Below are positions 22,806-36,414 of a DNA stretch of 64,000 bases, in pieces. The position numbers were made by a program, and so were the translations under genes. The stretch lies in contig SZWC01008622.1 in NCBI GenBank assembly GCA_023375785.1, positions 49,653 through 113,652 on the forward strand, written 5' to 3'. Source of the DNA: Penium margaritaceum (lineage: Eukaryota; Streptophyta; Zygnematophyceae; Desmidiales; Peniaceae). The notes below the pieces were generated by a model. It saw only the letters and a program-made list of their open reading frames with translations. It was not told where the DNA came from and did no database searches. Within the stretch, counting starts at the first letter, position 1; each line of letters opens with the position of its first letter.

Positions 22806-23099
22806 AAAGGCAGAAGCAATTTCGTTGGCTCGCCTGTCCTCTCCATCGTGCCGCCTCCTACCTCGCCATCCTCTGCCTGTCACAACCTCCATCTTCTGCC
22901 TCTTCCACATCCTCCTCGTCTTCATTTGCCTTCCCCTCCTCCATCTTCAAGTCATCTCTATCTTCACCTGCTGCCCTAATCATCTCCGCCAAGCGCTCCT
23001 TCTCCTTTCGGCCTCATCTCTCTTCTCCAAATCGTACTTCGTCATCAGCATGGTCCTCCCAGTAATCACGTCGCCTCAGCATCAGTCTTCTGCATCTGC

Positions 23100-23640
23100 A
23101 GCGCACGTGGTTCCGCCCCTGTGCCCACTCAGTCATCAGTCGCCTTTTCTGTTATCCGCTCCTTCGCTTCAACAATCATCATCCTCTCGACACAATGAAC
23201 AACCCGGTCACATCGCCTCTTGCGCGACGACATGCACTTACGCCAAAACTTCCTGCAGCGCGCGCGGCTTGCCCCTGCGCCCACTCTGTTATCATCAGCT
23301 TTTGACTCCGTATTATCACCATCTGCAGCCAAGCACGAGGATCTGCACGAGCTAGCTGCCCGCTTCATAGCAGCCTGCACCGACGCCGACAGCAGGTTTC
23401 TCGCGGCACGTTGGCCTTTGCCTTCTCCTTGCCGCATCAGCTTCCCAATTTCCAAGGCGCACGAGTTTTCGTCCCTGCGCCCACTCAATCATCAATTGAT
23501 CCTCTGCTTTCTGCATCATCTCGGCACAAGGATCTGCCTGGTCATATCACCTGTATCGCGACGACATGCACCCGCGCCAAAAGTTCCACTGCGCACGAGG
23601 TTTCACCCATGTATCCACTCAATCGTTAATCATCTTCTCC
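23100..23640 (+). repeat. Internal module array of the LTR family
   Basis: Imperfect repeats of a unit with GCGCACGTGGTTCCGCC, TGCGCCCACTC, CCCGGTCACATCGCC and GCGCGACGACATGCAC boxes (about 23100-23290 and 23400-23640), colinear with 37990-38645 and with minus-strand 9881-10423. Confidence 0.75.
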
Positions 23641-23979
23641 ACATTTCTTCCAATACGCTCAGCCACTCCACTCGCGTTGTAACTTTCTACGGCCATTCAG
23701 CTATTCAGCCTTCCTTCTCCATTGTTCATCCTACCTCCGCTTTCATTCACTCGAACCTCCCAGCTGCATCACCTGCCTCACAACTATCAACGCCCTCTCG
23801 AAACCTTTCTTCAGTGTCATCAATGCACTCACACCTTCCTGACTGCCTTACTTCTCAGTGTGCTGCTGCAGATTCTCCTTGCCAGTACCATCTGCAAACT
23901 CCCTCATCTGCATCCTTCTCCACCCGACTCAGTGCAGGATGATAGAAACACCCACAAACTGCCACACACAACCAAAAGC

Positions 23980-24408
23980 ATGAATATGGCAGCTCATGCC
24001 CTTGATTGGACACACGTCTCAGAGCTCGATCAGTTCTGAGAAAACATCCACGACTTGTATGTTGGCATACGAACCCAAACAAAACAATCATTTCTTCATG
24101 GGTATCAGCTCTCCCTATTTTTAGAAGGCGTTTATGACAATCCCGGATGTCCTCCACGAGCCTACACATCAACCCTCCGAGACATTAAGAAATGCCTTCG
24201 CCGTACTACCCACCCTGTCAACCACAAAATCATCAATGAAGTGTTCCCAGTTGCAGCCATGTGGCACACTTTGGTAGCAGCAGCGTGGAATCCCGATCTC
24301 TGCAACGAGATCATCATATCCCTCCATCGAGTTGAGACTCCTTGTCAGGCAAACTCCTGCCGCAGATCCGCGAGAAAGTCAATCCGCAAAAAAGCAACCG
24401 GGGTATGA
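23980..24408 (+). pseudogene. Gag-like protein of the non-autonomous LTR family (copy 3, truncated)
   Basis: The frame opens with an ATG at 23980. It has a TGA at 24037-24039 where the sister copies have the Gly of EDG-N, and continues NIHDLY (compare NVHTWY in copy 4), LRRTTHPVNHK and AAMWHTLVAAAW (compare LHPSY-HH and LLWLKILHQGW). Similarity fades after about 24300. The C-terminal half, the PPT and the 3' LTR are absent, so the element is cut and joined to the dispersed fragment near 24.4 kb. In life it would have been the only protein of a non-autonomous element. Confidence 0.55.
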
Positions 24409-24722
24409 TGGAAGCCACGCAGGGAACGCTGGCTCCCGCAGTATGCGCGGTCGAGCATGGGATAGCGCGAAGTATAACAGCAACGCAAATGGGTCACAGG
24501 GGGGGAGGCTGCCACAGGTTGATATTTTCATCTGCGGCGGCCGCCCCCTGCCATCTCAAGCATTTGTGGCGGAAGCTGAGAGAGGGCGGAAAGAAGCGGC
24601 GGGGAGACCCGCGGTGGGAAAGGAACAGGGGATGAACCGCGGAAGGAGAGGCAATCACGTAATAAATCAAGCAAAGACAGTTACGACAGCAGGCAGACGA
24701 GGCAATCGGGGAAGCAACAACC
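24400..24722 (+). pseudogene. Dispersed coding fragment, copy 2 (unknown protein)
   Basis: Homologous to minus-strand 1725-2094: ACGCTGGCTC, GCGCGGTC-AGCATGG and AGGTTGA-ATT-TCAT-TGCGGCG blocks are shared. The frame reads TLAPAV-AVEHGIAR, then GH--G--HRL, shifts once near 24540, then AFVAEA---R+EAAGRPAV--EQ. Homology ends at ACAACCAATCA (24722), the point at which LTR 1 begins in the other copy. The family is not recognised; a retroelement origin is likely from the setting. Confidence 0.5.
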
Positions 24723-25824
24723 AATCAGCACGGAAGTCAGCGCATCAATCATGGAAACAACACCTGAGGACACACTGCGGAAGATGAAGATTCAAGGAAG
24801 AACACAAAGACCGCGTGTGCGAGCCGCGGATGAAGAAGAAGACTTAGGATAAGTGAAGACGATGTTCCTTGAATGCGAGGACAAGACCCGCGGTGCGTAG
24901 CCGCACCACATGGAGTCCAAGTAGGGGTAAAGAGGATGGTATGAGAGGGATGAGACCGCCAACATATAGACACGCCATGCGGAGTCCCAGCTAGATACAG
25001 CATAGGCAATTAGTAGCACAAGTGGCTCCGTCAGTCTTTATTGCTCTCGACTGAATACTTTGCCAGATCATGTACTTTGCCTCTGACTATCAGAGACACT
25101 TACCGCTCCCATCTATTCTCTCTGCGTTTCGCGTCCCTACCTTGTGTTGCCTTTAATGTCATAGCCGCGGACTGCGAGATGAAGTGCGTGAGTGGCCAAA
25201 CCCGAGTTGAAGTGAGCTGCCTGCGGTGCCCTTGCCTGCACACGACCGCATAACGAGGTTCCGCGGAGTGGAGCTGGAAGCCGCGAGGTGGCGTCTCGCA
25301 TGTGGCAGGAAGTGGACCGTGGAGTGTCACTTACCGGTGAGGATCTCACGTGTAAGTCCAGACCTACAATCCGCGAAACTGTAAGTCGCTCAGGGTCATA
25401 ATCGTAGATTGGTTGTCAAGCAAGCCCCGACAAGCAGAAAGTGCTGTAGTCGTACAAAGTCCGCAGATAGCGTGGAACAGAGCAGGCACGGAGAAGGTTA
25501 AGGACACGGAAAATTTGAGGATATCATTGCCATGGTGCGGTGAGCGTGGAAAGTTCCTCGCTCTTTGTTCAGCAGACCTGCACGTACCCTTCAGATCACT
25601 CACTGATGTCGGCGGCAAGCTTTGTGTATCAGGATTTCAGGCGATGACAACAGCAGTCATCAGTGTGGTGCTTCCTGTCGCGCCAAGCCATCACCTACGC
25701 ACGAAGCCGGTTTTCCTATCCGGTGTTGTCCCGCACCCTTGTCAGCTCCTCACCGGGCTCCGATCTGCTCCTTCAACACCGTCGGGTGATCGAGTGGCTA
25801 GAACAGCTGCACTAGCATCCTATC
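24723..25824. other. Unassigned stretch between repeat fragments
   Basis: No tandem repeat, LTR terminus, primer-binding site or conserved frame is recognised. Frames of up to 151 codons (25413-25868, plus) have no recognisable motif. It may hold the 5' part (LTR/leader) of the element whose decayed gag begins near 25825, but I found no paired terminus to support that. Confidence 0.5.
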
Positions 25825-27580
25825 ATGGATGCTCTGGGCAAGCGTGTGGAAGTGGAGACAGTCTCTAGCCATGGCAGCCGCGGATCCGGCCAGTCCGAGC
25901 TGGTGGGGAACTCGGAGCCTACCACTGACTGCTCTACCGACGCCGTGGCGGGGAGCAGCAAACGGCACCAGCCAACCCGCTGCCACAGTACTCCCCACCT
26001 ATGATGCATCCGTCGCTCGAGGTGGTGCAGCCCGGGGAACAACATGGATCCCAGGAGTACTCAATACCGGGCAAGCAGCAGCTAGTGGCCCAACAGGAGC
26101 CGCAGGTCGACACCATCCCAGTGGGGAGCACGGCTTCCACGCAGGACGGGCAGCTGGGGACGGACCCACCACCACAGTTTGTCAGACCAGGGCAAGTGGA
26201 TGGACTGCCATAAACCCCAGTACTGGGTCCGCAGCTGACGCGGATGCACCCGCAGCAACAGAACCTAGGAACCACCCAAGTGAGACCATCAGCACCCTCT
26301 TTGGCCCAAGGTTCCGCGCAAACAACGCACGAGTAGCAGGCTCCCCAGGTGCCCTTGTCCGCCAGAAAGATGACGATGGAAGCTGTAGTCATACCGGCGG
26401 CAGTAACGATCCAACCACCTGTGTATCAGTCGTCGCCATGTCGAGAAACGGTGCAAGCGGGAACAACGCCGCAGCCACCTGCGGCGGGAAATCCAGCAAT
26501 GGGTGCACCACGACAACAAATAAACCCATCACAGGTATTGATGGGTTCCACGCCGGCAGGGATCGTGATGCCCGTGGTAGGCATGCCGCGGACCAGCTGC
26601 TAGCCGCAGCAGGTGATAGCACCGACACAAACAGGAACCGCGGTGCAACACCCTATGATGGTACCGCATTCACCACAAGGGATACAATCTTTCGGGGGCG
26701 TCGCACACAGGGATGCCACAACTCAGCCTTATGGAATCCAACCACTGATGCACCAGCAGAAGCATGGAGGCATGACATTGATGTAACCTTCAGCAACAGT
26801 TTGGCACCCATGGCCAACTTTGCAGCAGCAGTTGATGAGCATCAAGCAAGTAGGAGTGGGTGAGCATTCTTTCGTACCCGGCATGCAGCCACCGCTGCCC
26901 CAAGGGGCACAGCCACCACCCATTTACTCCGCACCAGCCTACCAGCAGCTTCATCCGCCGTAGCTAACCGGAACCATGCCAGCCGGAGTGACTCTTCAGG
27001 TACTACCACTAATGCCGCAACTTCCATCGGCGCCACAAGGCCACTCGCACCCACCATTGCCGCTGATGATGGAGATAAGCACCATGCAGAGACAACGGCC
27101 CATCCCTTCCTGGTGGCACCAGCCGTAGTCACCAGTGCTGCGGTGGTGCCCACTACACAGACCTATTGGATGCCTTAGCTGATGACACCGCAAACATAGG
27201 GACCTTCGGCACCGTCCCTTGGGACGACATTCCTCTCCACACCTTACACCACCTCACTGCCAGCTCCTTCTTCCTGGTACATGCACCAGTCACACACACA
27301 CCTGGGCTCTCACATACGTGCGGGGTAACCTTCAATGCAGATCCACCATGCGGGATACTCCGCGGCCCAGTCTGCCAATCTTCACCCTCCGACTGCCGTG
27401 ACTGCGTCGACGACTAACTGTGCCTCAGCTGCAGTACATCCGCTCCGAGCCCGTAAATCTGTCGCGGCTTGACACCTTCAAGGGCGCCATCGAGGATGAC
27501 CCTTGGATCTTGGTGAAGCAAATTACACTCTACGCCAGCATTGGCTGGATCCCATCCGACCTCTGCCTTGCCACTGCGCA
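25825..27580 (+). pseudogene. Decayed Gln/Pro-rich gag of a gypsy-like LTR retroelement
   Basis: An N-terminal stretch from an ATG at 25825 (MDALGKRVEVETVSSHGS) is followed after a frameshift by a long Gln/Pro/Met-rich frame (codons in phase with 26001) reading PMMHPSLEVVQPGEQ, MHPQQQNLGTTQ, YSAPAYQQLHPP and similar. It is interrupted only by TAA/TAG codons in Gln-like contexts (for example at 26211 and 26601). After another shift near 27150 comes a block in the frame of 27420, RSEPVNLSRLDTFKG then DDPW-LVKQITLYA, IP-DLCLATAQL. That resembles the start of a Ty3/gypsy retrotransposon Gag core (DTFKG, DPW, LY, IP, LATA). The frame is cut at AQLH, where satellite starts. The 344-codon frame from 25829 is a shadow in another phase. 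Class assignment is moderate. Confidence 0.5.
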
Positions 27581-30500
27581 GCTTCACACTTTGGCGCTAG
27601 AGTGTCACGCGTTGGAACTAGAGCGTCGTACTTTGGCTCGAGAGCGTCACACTTTGGCACTAGAGCGTCACACTTTGGCACTAGAGATTCACACTTCGGA
27701 ACTAAAGCCTCACACTTTGCCCCTAAAGTGTCATACTTTGGCACTAGAGCGTCACCCTTTGGCACTAGCGCATCACAGTGTGGCACAAGAGAGTCACACT
27801 TTTGCGTTGGAGCATCATACTTTGCCACTATAGCGTCACACTTTGGCACTATAGCATCACACTTTGGCACTAGAGCGTCACACTTTGGCACTAGATTGTC
27901 ACACTTTGGCACTATAGCGTCACACTTTGGCACTAGAGCGTCACACTTTGGCACTAGATTGTCACACTTTGGCACTATAGCGTCACACTTTGGCACTGGA
28001 GATTCACACTTTGGCACTAGAGCGTCACACTTTGGCACTAGAGCTTCATACTTCGGTACTACAGCATCACACTTTGGCATTAGAGCGTCACACGTTGGCA
28101 CTAGAGCATGAGACTTTGGTACTAGAGCTTCACAATTTGACACTAGAGCGTCACACTTTGGCACAAGAGTGTCACACTTTGGCACTAGAGCGTCACACTT
28201 TGGCATTAGAGCGTCACACGTTGGCACTAGAGCATGAGACTTTGGTACTAGAGCTTCACAATTTGACACTAGAGCGTCACACTTTGGCACAAGAGTGTCA
28301 CACTTTGGCACTAGAGCGTCACACTTTGGCATTAGAGCTTCACACTCTGGAACTAGAGCGTCACACATTGGCACTAGAGCTTCACACTTTGGCACTGGAG
28401 CTTCACACTTTGGCACTAGAGCTTCACACTTTGGCACTAGAGCGTCACACTTTGGCACTAGAGTTTCACACTTTGGTACTAGAGCTTCAAACTTTGACAC
28501 TAAAGCATCACACTTTGGTACTAGAGCTTCACGCTTTGGCACTAAAGCATCACACTCTGGCACTAGAGCATCACACTTTGGCACTAGAGCATCACACTTT
28601 GGCACTAATGCTTCGCATTTTGGCACAAGAGCGTCACACTTTGGCACTAGTGCGTCACACGTTGGCACTAGCGCGTCACAGTTTAGCACCAGAGCATCAC
28701 ACTTTGGCACTATAGCTTCAAACTTTGGCATTAGAGCTTCACACTTAGGCACTAGAGCTTCATTCGGCACTACAGCATCACACTTTGGCACTAGAGCAAC
28801 ACACTTTGGTTCTATAGTGTCACACTTTGGCATTAGAGCGTCACACTTTGGCACTATATCTTCACACTTTGGCACTAGAATGTCACACTTTGGCACTAGA
28901 GCTTCACACGTTGGCACTAGAGCTTCACAATTTGGCACTAGAGCGTCACGCTTTGGCACTAGAGCTTCGCATTTTGTTACCAGAGCATCGCACTTTGACA
29001 CTAGAGCTTAACACTTTGGCTATAGAGCGTAACACTTTGGCACTAGAGCGTCACACTTTGGCAATAGAGCGTCACAATTTGGCACTAGAGCGTCACACTT
29101 TGGCACTAGAGCATCACACTTTGGCACTAGAGTATCACACATTTGTACAAGAGCGTCACACATTGGCACTAGAACGTCACACTTTGTACTAGAGCTTCAC
29201 ACTTTGGCACTAGAGGGTCACACGTTTGCACTAGAGTGTCACACTTTGGCACTAGAGCGTCACACTTTGGTACTAGAGCTTCACACATGGGCACTAGAGC
29301 GTCACACATGGGCACTAGAGCGTCACACTTTGGCACTGTAGCATCACACTTTGGCACTAGAGCTTCACACTTTGGCACTAGAGCGTCACACTTTGGTACT
29401 AGAGCTTCACACATGGGCACTAGAGCGTCACACATGGGCACTAGAGCGTCACACTTTGGCACTGTAGCATCACACTTTGGCACTAGAGCATCAGACTTTG
29501 GCACTAGAGCTACACACTTCGGCAAACGAGCGTCACACTTAGGCACTATGGCGTCACACTTTGGCAATAGAGCGTCACACTTTGGCCCTAGAGCATCACA
29601 CTTGACCACTAGAGCGTCACACTTTCGCACTAGAGCGTCACACTTTGGCACTAGAGCTTCACACTATGGCACTAGATCATCACACTTTGGCACTAGATCT
29701 TCACACGTTGGCACAGGAGCTTCACACTTTGGCACTAGAGCATCACACTGTGGCACTAGAGCGTCATACTCTGGCACTAGAGTGTCATACTTTGGTACTA
29801 CAGCTTCATTTTTGGCACAAGAGTGTCACACTTTGGCACTAGTGCGTCACACATTGGGACTAGAGCGTCACACTTTAGCATTAGAGCGTCACACTCTGGC
29901 ACTTTAGCTTCAAATTTTGGCACTAGAGCTTTACACTTTGGCACTAGAGCTTCATTCGGCACTACAGCATCACACTTTGGCACTCGAGCGTCACACTTTG
30001 ATTCTAGAGTGTCACACTTTGGCTTTAGAGCGTCAGACTTTGGCACTATAGCTTCACACTTTGGCACTAGAATGTCACACGTTGGCACTATAGTTTAACA
30101 ATTTGGCACTAGAGCATCGCGCTTTGGCACAAGAGCTTCACATTTTGTTACAAGGGCATCACACTTTAACACTAGAGCTTAACAGTTTGGCTCTAGAGCA
30201 TAACACTTAGGTCCTAGAACGTCACACTTTGGCAATTGAGCGTCACACTTTGGCACTGGAGCATCACACTTTGGCACTAGAGCGTCACACTTTGGCACTA
30301 GAGCGTCACTTTTGGCACAAGAGCGTCACACTGTGGAATAAGAGATCAACACGTTGGCACTAGAGCATTACACTTTGGCACTAGAGCGTCACACTTTGGC
30401 ACTAGAGCGTCACGCGTTGGAACTAGAGCATCATACTTTGGCACAAGAGCGTCACACTTTCGCACTAGAGAATCACACTTTGGCACTAGAGCTTCACACT

Positions 30501-33500
30501 TCGGTACTAAAGCCTCACACTTTGCCACTAAAGTGTCATACTTTGGCACTATAGCGTCACCCTTTGGCACTAGAGCGTCACAGTGTGGCACGAGAGCGTC
30601 ACACTTTAGCACTAGAGCGTCATACTTTGGCACTATAGCGTCACACTTTGGCACTATAGCATCACACGTTGGCACTAGAGCATCATACTTTGGCACTAGA
30701 GCGTCACACTTTGGCACTATAGCGTCACACTTTCGCACTAGAGATTCAGACTTTGGCACTAGAGTGTCACACTTTGGCACTATAGCTTCACACTTCGGCA
30801 CTAGACAATCACACTTTGGCACTATAGCGTCACATTTTGGCACTAGAGCATGACACTTTGGTACTAAAGCTTCACACTTTGGCACTAGAGCGTCACACTT
30901 TGGCACAAGAGTGTCACACTTTAGCACTAGAATGTCACACTTTGGCACCACAGCTTCAGACTTTGGCAATAGAGCGTCACACTTTAACACTAAAGCTTCA
31001 CACTTTGGCACTAGAGCGTCACACTTTAGCACTAGAATGTCACACTTTGGCACCACAGCTTCAGACTTTGGCAATAGAGCGTCACACTTTAACACTAAAG
31101 CTTCACACTTTGGCACTGGAGCTTCACACTTTGGCACTAGAGCTTCACATTTTGGCACTACAGCGTCACACATTGGCACTAGTGCTTCACACTTTGGCAC
31201 TAGAGCGTCACACTTTGACACTATATCATAACCCTTTGGCACTAGAGGTTCACACTTTGGCACTAGAGCATCACACTCTGGCACTAGAGCGTCACACTTT
31301 GGCACTAGAGCGTCACACTTTGGTACTAGAGCTTCACATTTTGGCACAAGAGCATCACACTTTGGCACTAGTGCGTCACATGTTGGCACTAGAGCGTCAC
31401 ACTTTAGCACTAGAGTGTCACACTTTGGCACTATAGCTTCAAAATTTGGCACTAGAGCTTCACACTTTGGCACTAGAGCTTCATTCGGCACTATAGCATC
31501 ACACTTTGGCACTAGAGCGACACACTTTTGTTCTAGAGCATCACACTTTGGCATTAGAGCGTCACACTTTGGCACTATAGCTTCACACTTTGGCACTAGA
31601 ATGTCACACTTTGGCACTAGAGCTTCACACGTTGGCACTAGAGCTTCACAAATTGGCACTAGAGCATCACGCTTTGCCACAAGAGCTTCACATTTTGTTA
31701 CCAAAGCATCACACTTTGACACTAGAGCTGAACACTTTGGCTCTAGAGCGTAACACTTTGGCACTAGAGCGTCACACTTTGGCAAAAGAGCGTCATAATT
31801 TGGCACTAGAGCGTCACAATTTAGCACTAGAGAATCCCACTTTGGCACTAGAGCGTCACTTTTGGCACAAGAGTGTCACACTTTGGCATAAGAGCTCCAC
31901 ACATTGGCACTAGAGCATCACACTTTGGCACTAGAGCGTCACACTTTGGCACTAGAGCGTCACGCGTTGGAACTAGAGTGTCATACTTTGGCACGAGAGC
32001 GTCACACTTTGGCACTAGAGCGTCACACTTTGGCACTAGAGCGTCACGCGTTGGAACTAGAGTGTCATACTTTGGCACGAGAGCGTCACACTTTGGCACT
32101 AGAGCGTCACAATTTGGCACTAGAGCTTCACACTTCGGCACTAAATCCTCACACTTTGCCACTAAAGTGTCATAATTTGGCTCTAGAGTCTCACCCATTG
32201 GCAGTAGAGCGTCATAGTGTGGCACGAAAGCGTCACACTTTAGCCCTAGAGCATCATACTTTGGCACGATAGCGTCACACTTTGGCACTATATCATCACA
32301 CTTTGGCATTATAACATCACACTTTGGCACAAGAGCGTCACACTTTGGCACTATAGCGTCACACTTTGGCACTAGAGATTCACACTTTGGCACTATAACG
32401 TCACACTTTGGCACTAGAGTTTCACACTTCGGCACTAGAGAATCACACTTTGGCACTAGAGAATCACACTTTGGCGCTAGAGCATGACACTTTGGTACTA
32501 CAGCTTCACACTATGGTTCTAGAGCGTCACACTTTGGCACAAGAGTGTCATACTTTGGCACTAGAGCGTCATACTTTGGCACTAGAGCTTCACACTTTGG
32601 CAGTAGAGCGTCACACTTTGGCACTAGAGCTTCACACTTGGGCACTAGATATTCATATTTTGGCACTAGAGCGTCACATATTGGCACCAGAGCGTCACAA
32701 TTTGGCACTAGAGCGTCACACTTTGGTACTAGAGTATCACACTTTGGCACTAGAGCGCCACAATTTGGCACTAGAGCAACACACTTTGGCACTAGAGCTA
32801 CATACTTTTGCACAAGAGCGTCACACTTTGGCACTAGAGCTTCACACTTTGGCAAAAGGGTATCACACTTTGGCACTAGAGCGTCACACTTTGGCACTAG
32901 AGCGTCACACGTTGGCACTAGACCATCACACTTTGATACTAGAGCGTCACACTTTGGCACTAGAGCGTCACACTTTGGCACTAGAGGGTCACACTTCGGC
33001 AGTAGAGTGTCACACTTTGGCAGTATAGCTTCACACTTTGGCACTTGAGCGTCACACTTTGGCACTAGAGCTTCACACGTTGGCACTAGAGCGTCACACT
33101 TTGGCACTAGAGGGTCACACTTCGGCAGTAGAGTGTCACACTTTGGCAGTATAGCTTCACACTTTGGCACTTGAGCGTCATACTTTGGCACTAGAGCTTC
33201 ACACTTCGGCACTAGAGAATCACAAAATGGCACTAGAGCGTCACACTTTGGCACTACAGCGTCACGTGTTAATACTAAAGATTCATGATTTGGCACTAGA
33301 CCTTCACACTTTGGCACTAGAGCATCATACTTTAGCACTAGAGCTTCACACGTTGGCACTAGAGCGACACACTTTGGCACTAGAGAATCGCACGTTGGCA
33401 CTAGAGATTCACATTTTGGTACTAGAGTGTCACACTTTGGCACTATAGCATCGCATTTTGGCAATAGAGCGTCACACTTGGGCACTAGAGCGTCACACAT

Positions 33501-36414
33501 TGGCACTAGAGTGTCACACTTTGGCACTAGAGCGTCACACTTTGGCACTAGAGCATCACACTTTGGCACTTGAGCATTAGACTTTGGCACTAGAGCGTCA
33601 CACTTTGGCACTCGAGCGTAACACTTTGGCACAAGAGCGTCACACTTTGGCACAAGAACGTCACACTTTGGCACTAGAGCGTCACTCTTTGGCACTAGAG
33701 CGTCACATTTTGGCACGAGAGCTTGACACTTTGGCACTAGAGGGTCACACTTTGGTACTAGAGCGTCACACGCTGGCAGTAGAACGTCACACTTTGGCAC
33801 AAGAGTTTCTTACTTTGGCCCTAGAGCGTCACACTTTTACACTAGAGCGTCACACTTTGGCAGTGGAGCGTCACTCTTTGGCACTAGAGATTCACCCTTC
33901 AGCACTAGAGCTTCAGACTTTGGCACTAGAGCGTCAAACTTTGGCACTAGAGCATCACACTTTGGCACTAGAGCGTCACACTTTGGCACTAGAGCATCAC
34001 ACTTTGGCACTAGAGCGTCACAATTTGGCACTAGAGCGTCACACGTTGGCACTAGAGCGCCACACTTTGGCACTATAGCTTCACACTTTGGCACTAGGGC
34101 GTCACACTTTGGCATTAGAGCTTCACACTTTGGCACTATAGCGTCATACTTTGGCACTAGAGCATCACACCTTGGCACTAGAGCATCACACTTTGGCACC
34201 AGAGCATCAGACTTTGGCACTAGAGCATTACACTTTGGCACTAGAGCGTCACCCATTGGCACTCGAGCGTAACACTTTAGCACAAGAGCGTCACAATTGG
34301 CAATAGAGAGTCATACTTTGGAAATAGAGCGTCACAATTTGGCACTAGATCGTCACACTTTGGCACTAGAGCGTCACACTTTGGCACTAGAGTATCACAC
34401 TTTGGCACGAGAGCGTCACACTTTGGCACTAGGGTGTAATACTCTGGCACAACAGCATTACACTTTGGCACTAGAGCGTCACACTTTCGAACAAGAGCGT
34501 CACACTTTGGCACTAGAGCGTCACACTTTGTACTAGAGTTTCATACTTTGGCACTAGAGGGTCACATGTTTGCAGTAGAGTGTCTTACTTTGGCAATAGA
34601 GCGTCACACTTTGGTACTAGAGCTTCACACATTGGCACTAGAGCGTCACACATTGGCACTAGAGCGTCACACTTTGGCACTGGAGCGTCACACTTTGGCA
34701 CTAGAGCTTCACACGTTGGCACTAGAGCGTCACACTTTGGCAAAATAGCGTCACACTTAGGCACTATGGCGTCACACTTTGGCACTAGAGCGTCACACTT
34801 TGGTACTAGAGCTTCACACTTTGGCACTAGAGCGTCACACTTTGGTACTAGAGCTTCACACTTTGGCACTAGAGCGTCACACTTTGGTACTAGAGCTTCA
34901 CACATTGGCACTAGAGCGTCACACATTGGCACTAGAGCGTCACACTTTGGCACTGGAGCGTCACACTTTGGCACTAGAGCTTCACACGTTGGCACTAGAG
35001 CGTCACACTTTGGCAAAATAGCGTCACACTTAGGCACTATGGCGTCACACTTTGGCAATAGAGCGTCACACTTTGGCCCTATAGCATTACATTTTAACAC
35101 TGGAGCGTCACACTTTCGCACTAGAGCGTCACACTTTGGCACTATAGATTCACACTATCGCACTAGATCATCACACTTTGGCACTAGAGCTTCACACTTT
35201 GGCACTGGAGCTTCACACTCTGGCACTAGAGCTTCACACTTTGGCACTAGAGCGTCACACTTTGGCACTAGAGCTTCACACTTTGGCACTAGAGCGTCAC
35301 ACTTTGACACTAAAGCATCACACTTTGGCACTAGAGCTTCACACTTTGGCACTAGAGCATCACTCTCTCACACTAGAGCGTCACACTTTGGTACTAGAGC
35401 GTCACACTTTGGTACTACAGCTTTACATTTTGGCACAAGAGCATCACAATTTGGCACTAGTGCGTCACACGTTGGCACTAGAGCGTCACACTTTAGTGCT
35501 AGAGCGTCACACTTTGGCACTATAGCTTCAAATTTTGGCACTAGAGCTTCACACTTTGGCACTAGAGCTTCATTCGGCACTACAGTATCATACTTCGGCA
35601 CTAGAGCGACACACTTTGGTTCTAGAGCGTCACACTTTGGTATTGGAGCGTCACACTTTGGCACTATAGCTTCACACATTGGCACTATAATGTCACACTT
35701 TGGCACTAGAGCTTCACACGTTGGCACTAGAGCTTCACATTTTGGCACTAGAGCGTCACGCTTTGGCACTAGAGCTTCACATTTTGTTACCAGAGCATCA
35801 CACTTTGACACTAGAGCTTAATTCTTTGGCTCTAGAGCGGAACACTTTGGCACTAGAGCGTCACACTTTGGCAATAGAGCGTCACAGTTTGGCACCAGAG
35901 CGTCACACTTTGGCACTAGAGCATCACGCTTTGGCAGTAGAGCGTCACTTTTGGCACAAGAGCGTCACACTTTGGCATAAGAGCTCCACATGTTGGCACT
36001 AGAGCATCACACTTTGGCACTAGAGCGTCACACTTTGGCACTAGAGCATCACGCGTTAGAACTAGAGCGTCATACTTTGGCACGAGAGCGACATACTTTG
36101 GCACTAGAGCGTCACACTTTGGCACTAGAGCTTCACACTTTGGCACTAAAGCCTCACACTTTGCCACTAAAGTGTCATACTTTGGCACTAGAGCGTCACC
36201 CTTTGGCACTAGATCGTCACAGTGTGGCACGAGAGCGTCACACCTTAGCACTAGAGCATTATACTTTGGCACTATAGCGTCACACTTTGGCACTAAATCA
36301 TCACACTTTGGCACTAGAGCGTCACACTTTGGCACTAGAGGGTCACACTTTGGCACTATAGCGTCACACTTTGGCCCTAGATATTCACACTTTTGCACTA
36401 GAGCGTCACACTTT
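27581..36414 (+). repeat. 21-bp satellite, block 4
   Basis: About 8.8 kb, same orientation. Rich in duplicated segments: 126-bp doublets (28106/28232; around 29260-29470; around 30910-31110), a 273-bp repeat (34741/35014) and longer paralogous stretches. One such stretch has the short GAGCTTCATTCGGCAC monomer (28768, 29949, 31480, 35568), followed by ACACACTTT-GTTCTAG and then CACATTTTGTTACCAG-GCATC. Ends exactly at the ACTTT target duplication of element 4. Confidence 0.97.
36410..36414. repeat. 5-bp target-site duplication of element 4 (left)
   Basis: ACTTT here and at 40128-40132. Removing the element and one copy restores a perfect satellite monomer (GCGTCACACTTTGGCACTAG). Confidence 0.9.

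Larger units (their letters stand above)
22104..23979 (+). mobile_element. Leader/internal non-coding region of element 3
   Basis: C/T-rich sequence colinear with 37039-38762: conserved leader after the PBS, duplicated module (22594-22805), then the CGCGACGACATGCACCCGCGCC module array (23100-23640). Frames of up to 240 codons occur here but are not conserved with the sister elements. Confidence 0.7.

Noticed and set aside
24495-24512. Polypurine tract and 3' LTR for element 3 at GTCACAGGGGGGGAGG
   Set aside because: No LTR start follows. The related sequence on the minus strand at 1725-2094 shows this is part of the dispersed coding fragment with a local G expansion.
25829-26863. 344-codon open frame as a genuine gene
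   Set aside because: It overlaps, in another phase, a Gln/Pro-rich frame with clear gag character. Its own composition shows no motif and it ends without reaching the recognisable gag core at 27.42-27.58 kb.
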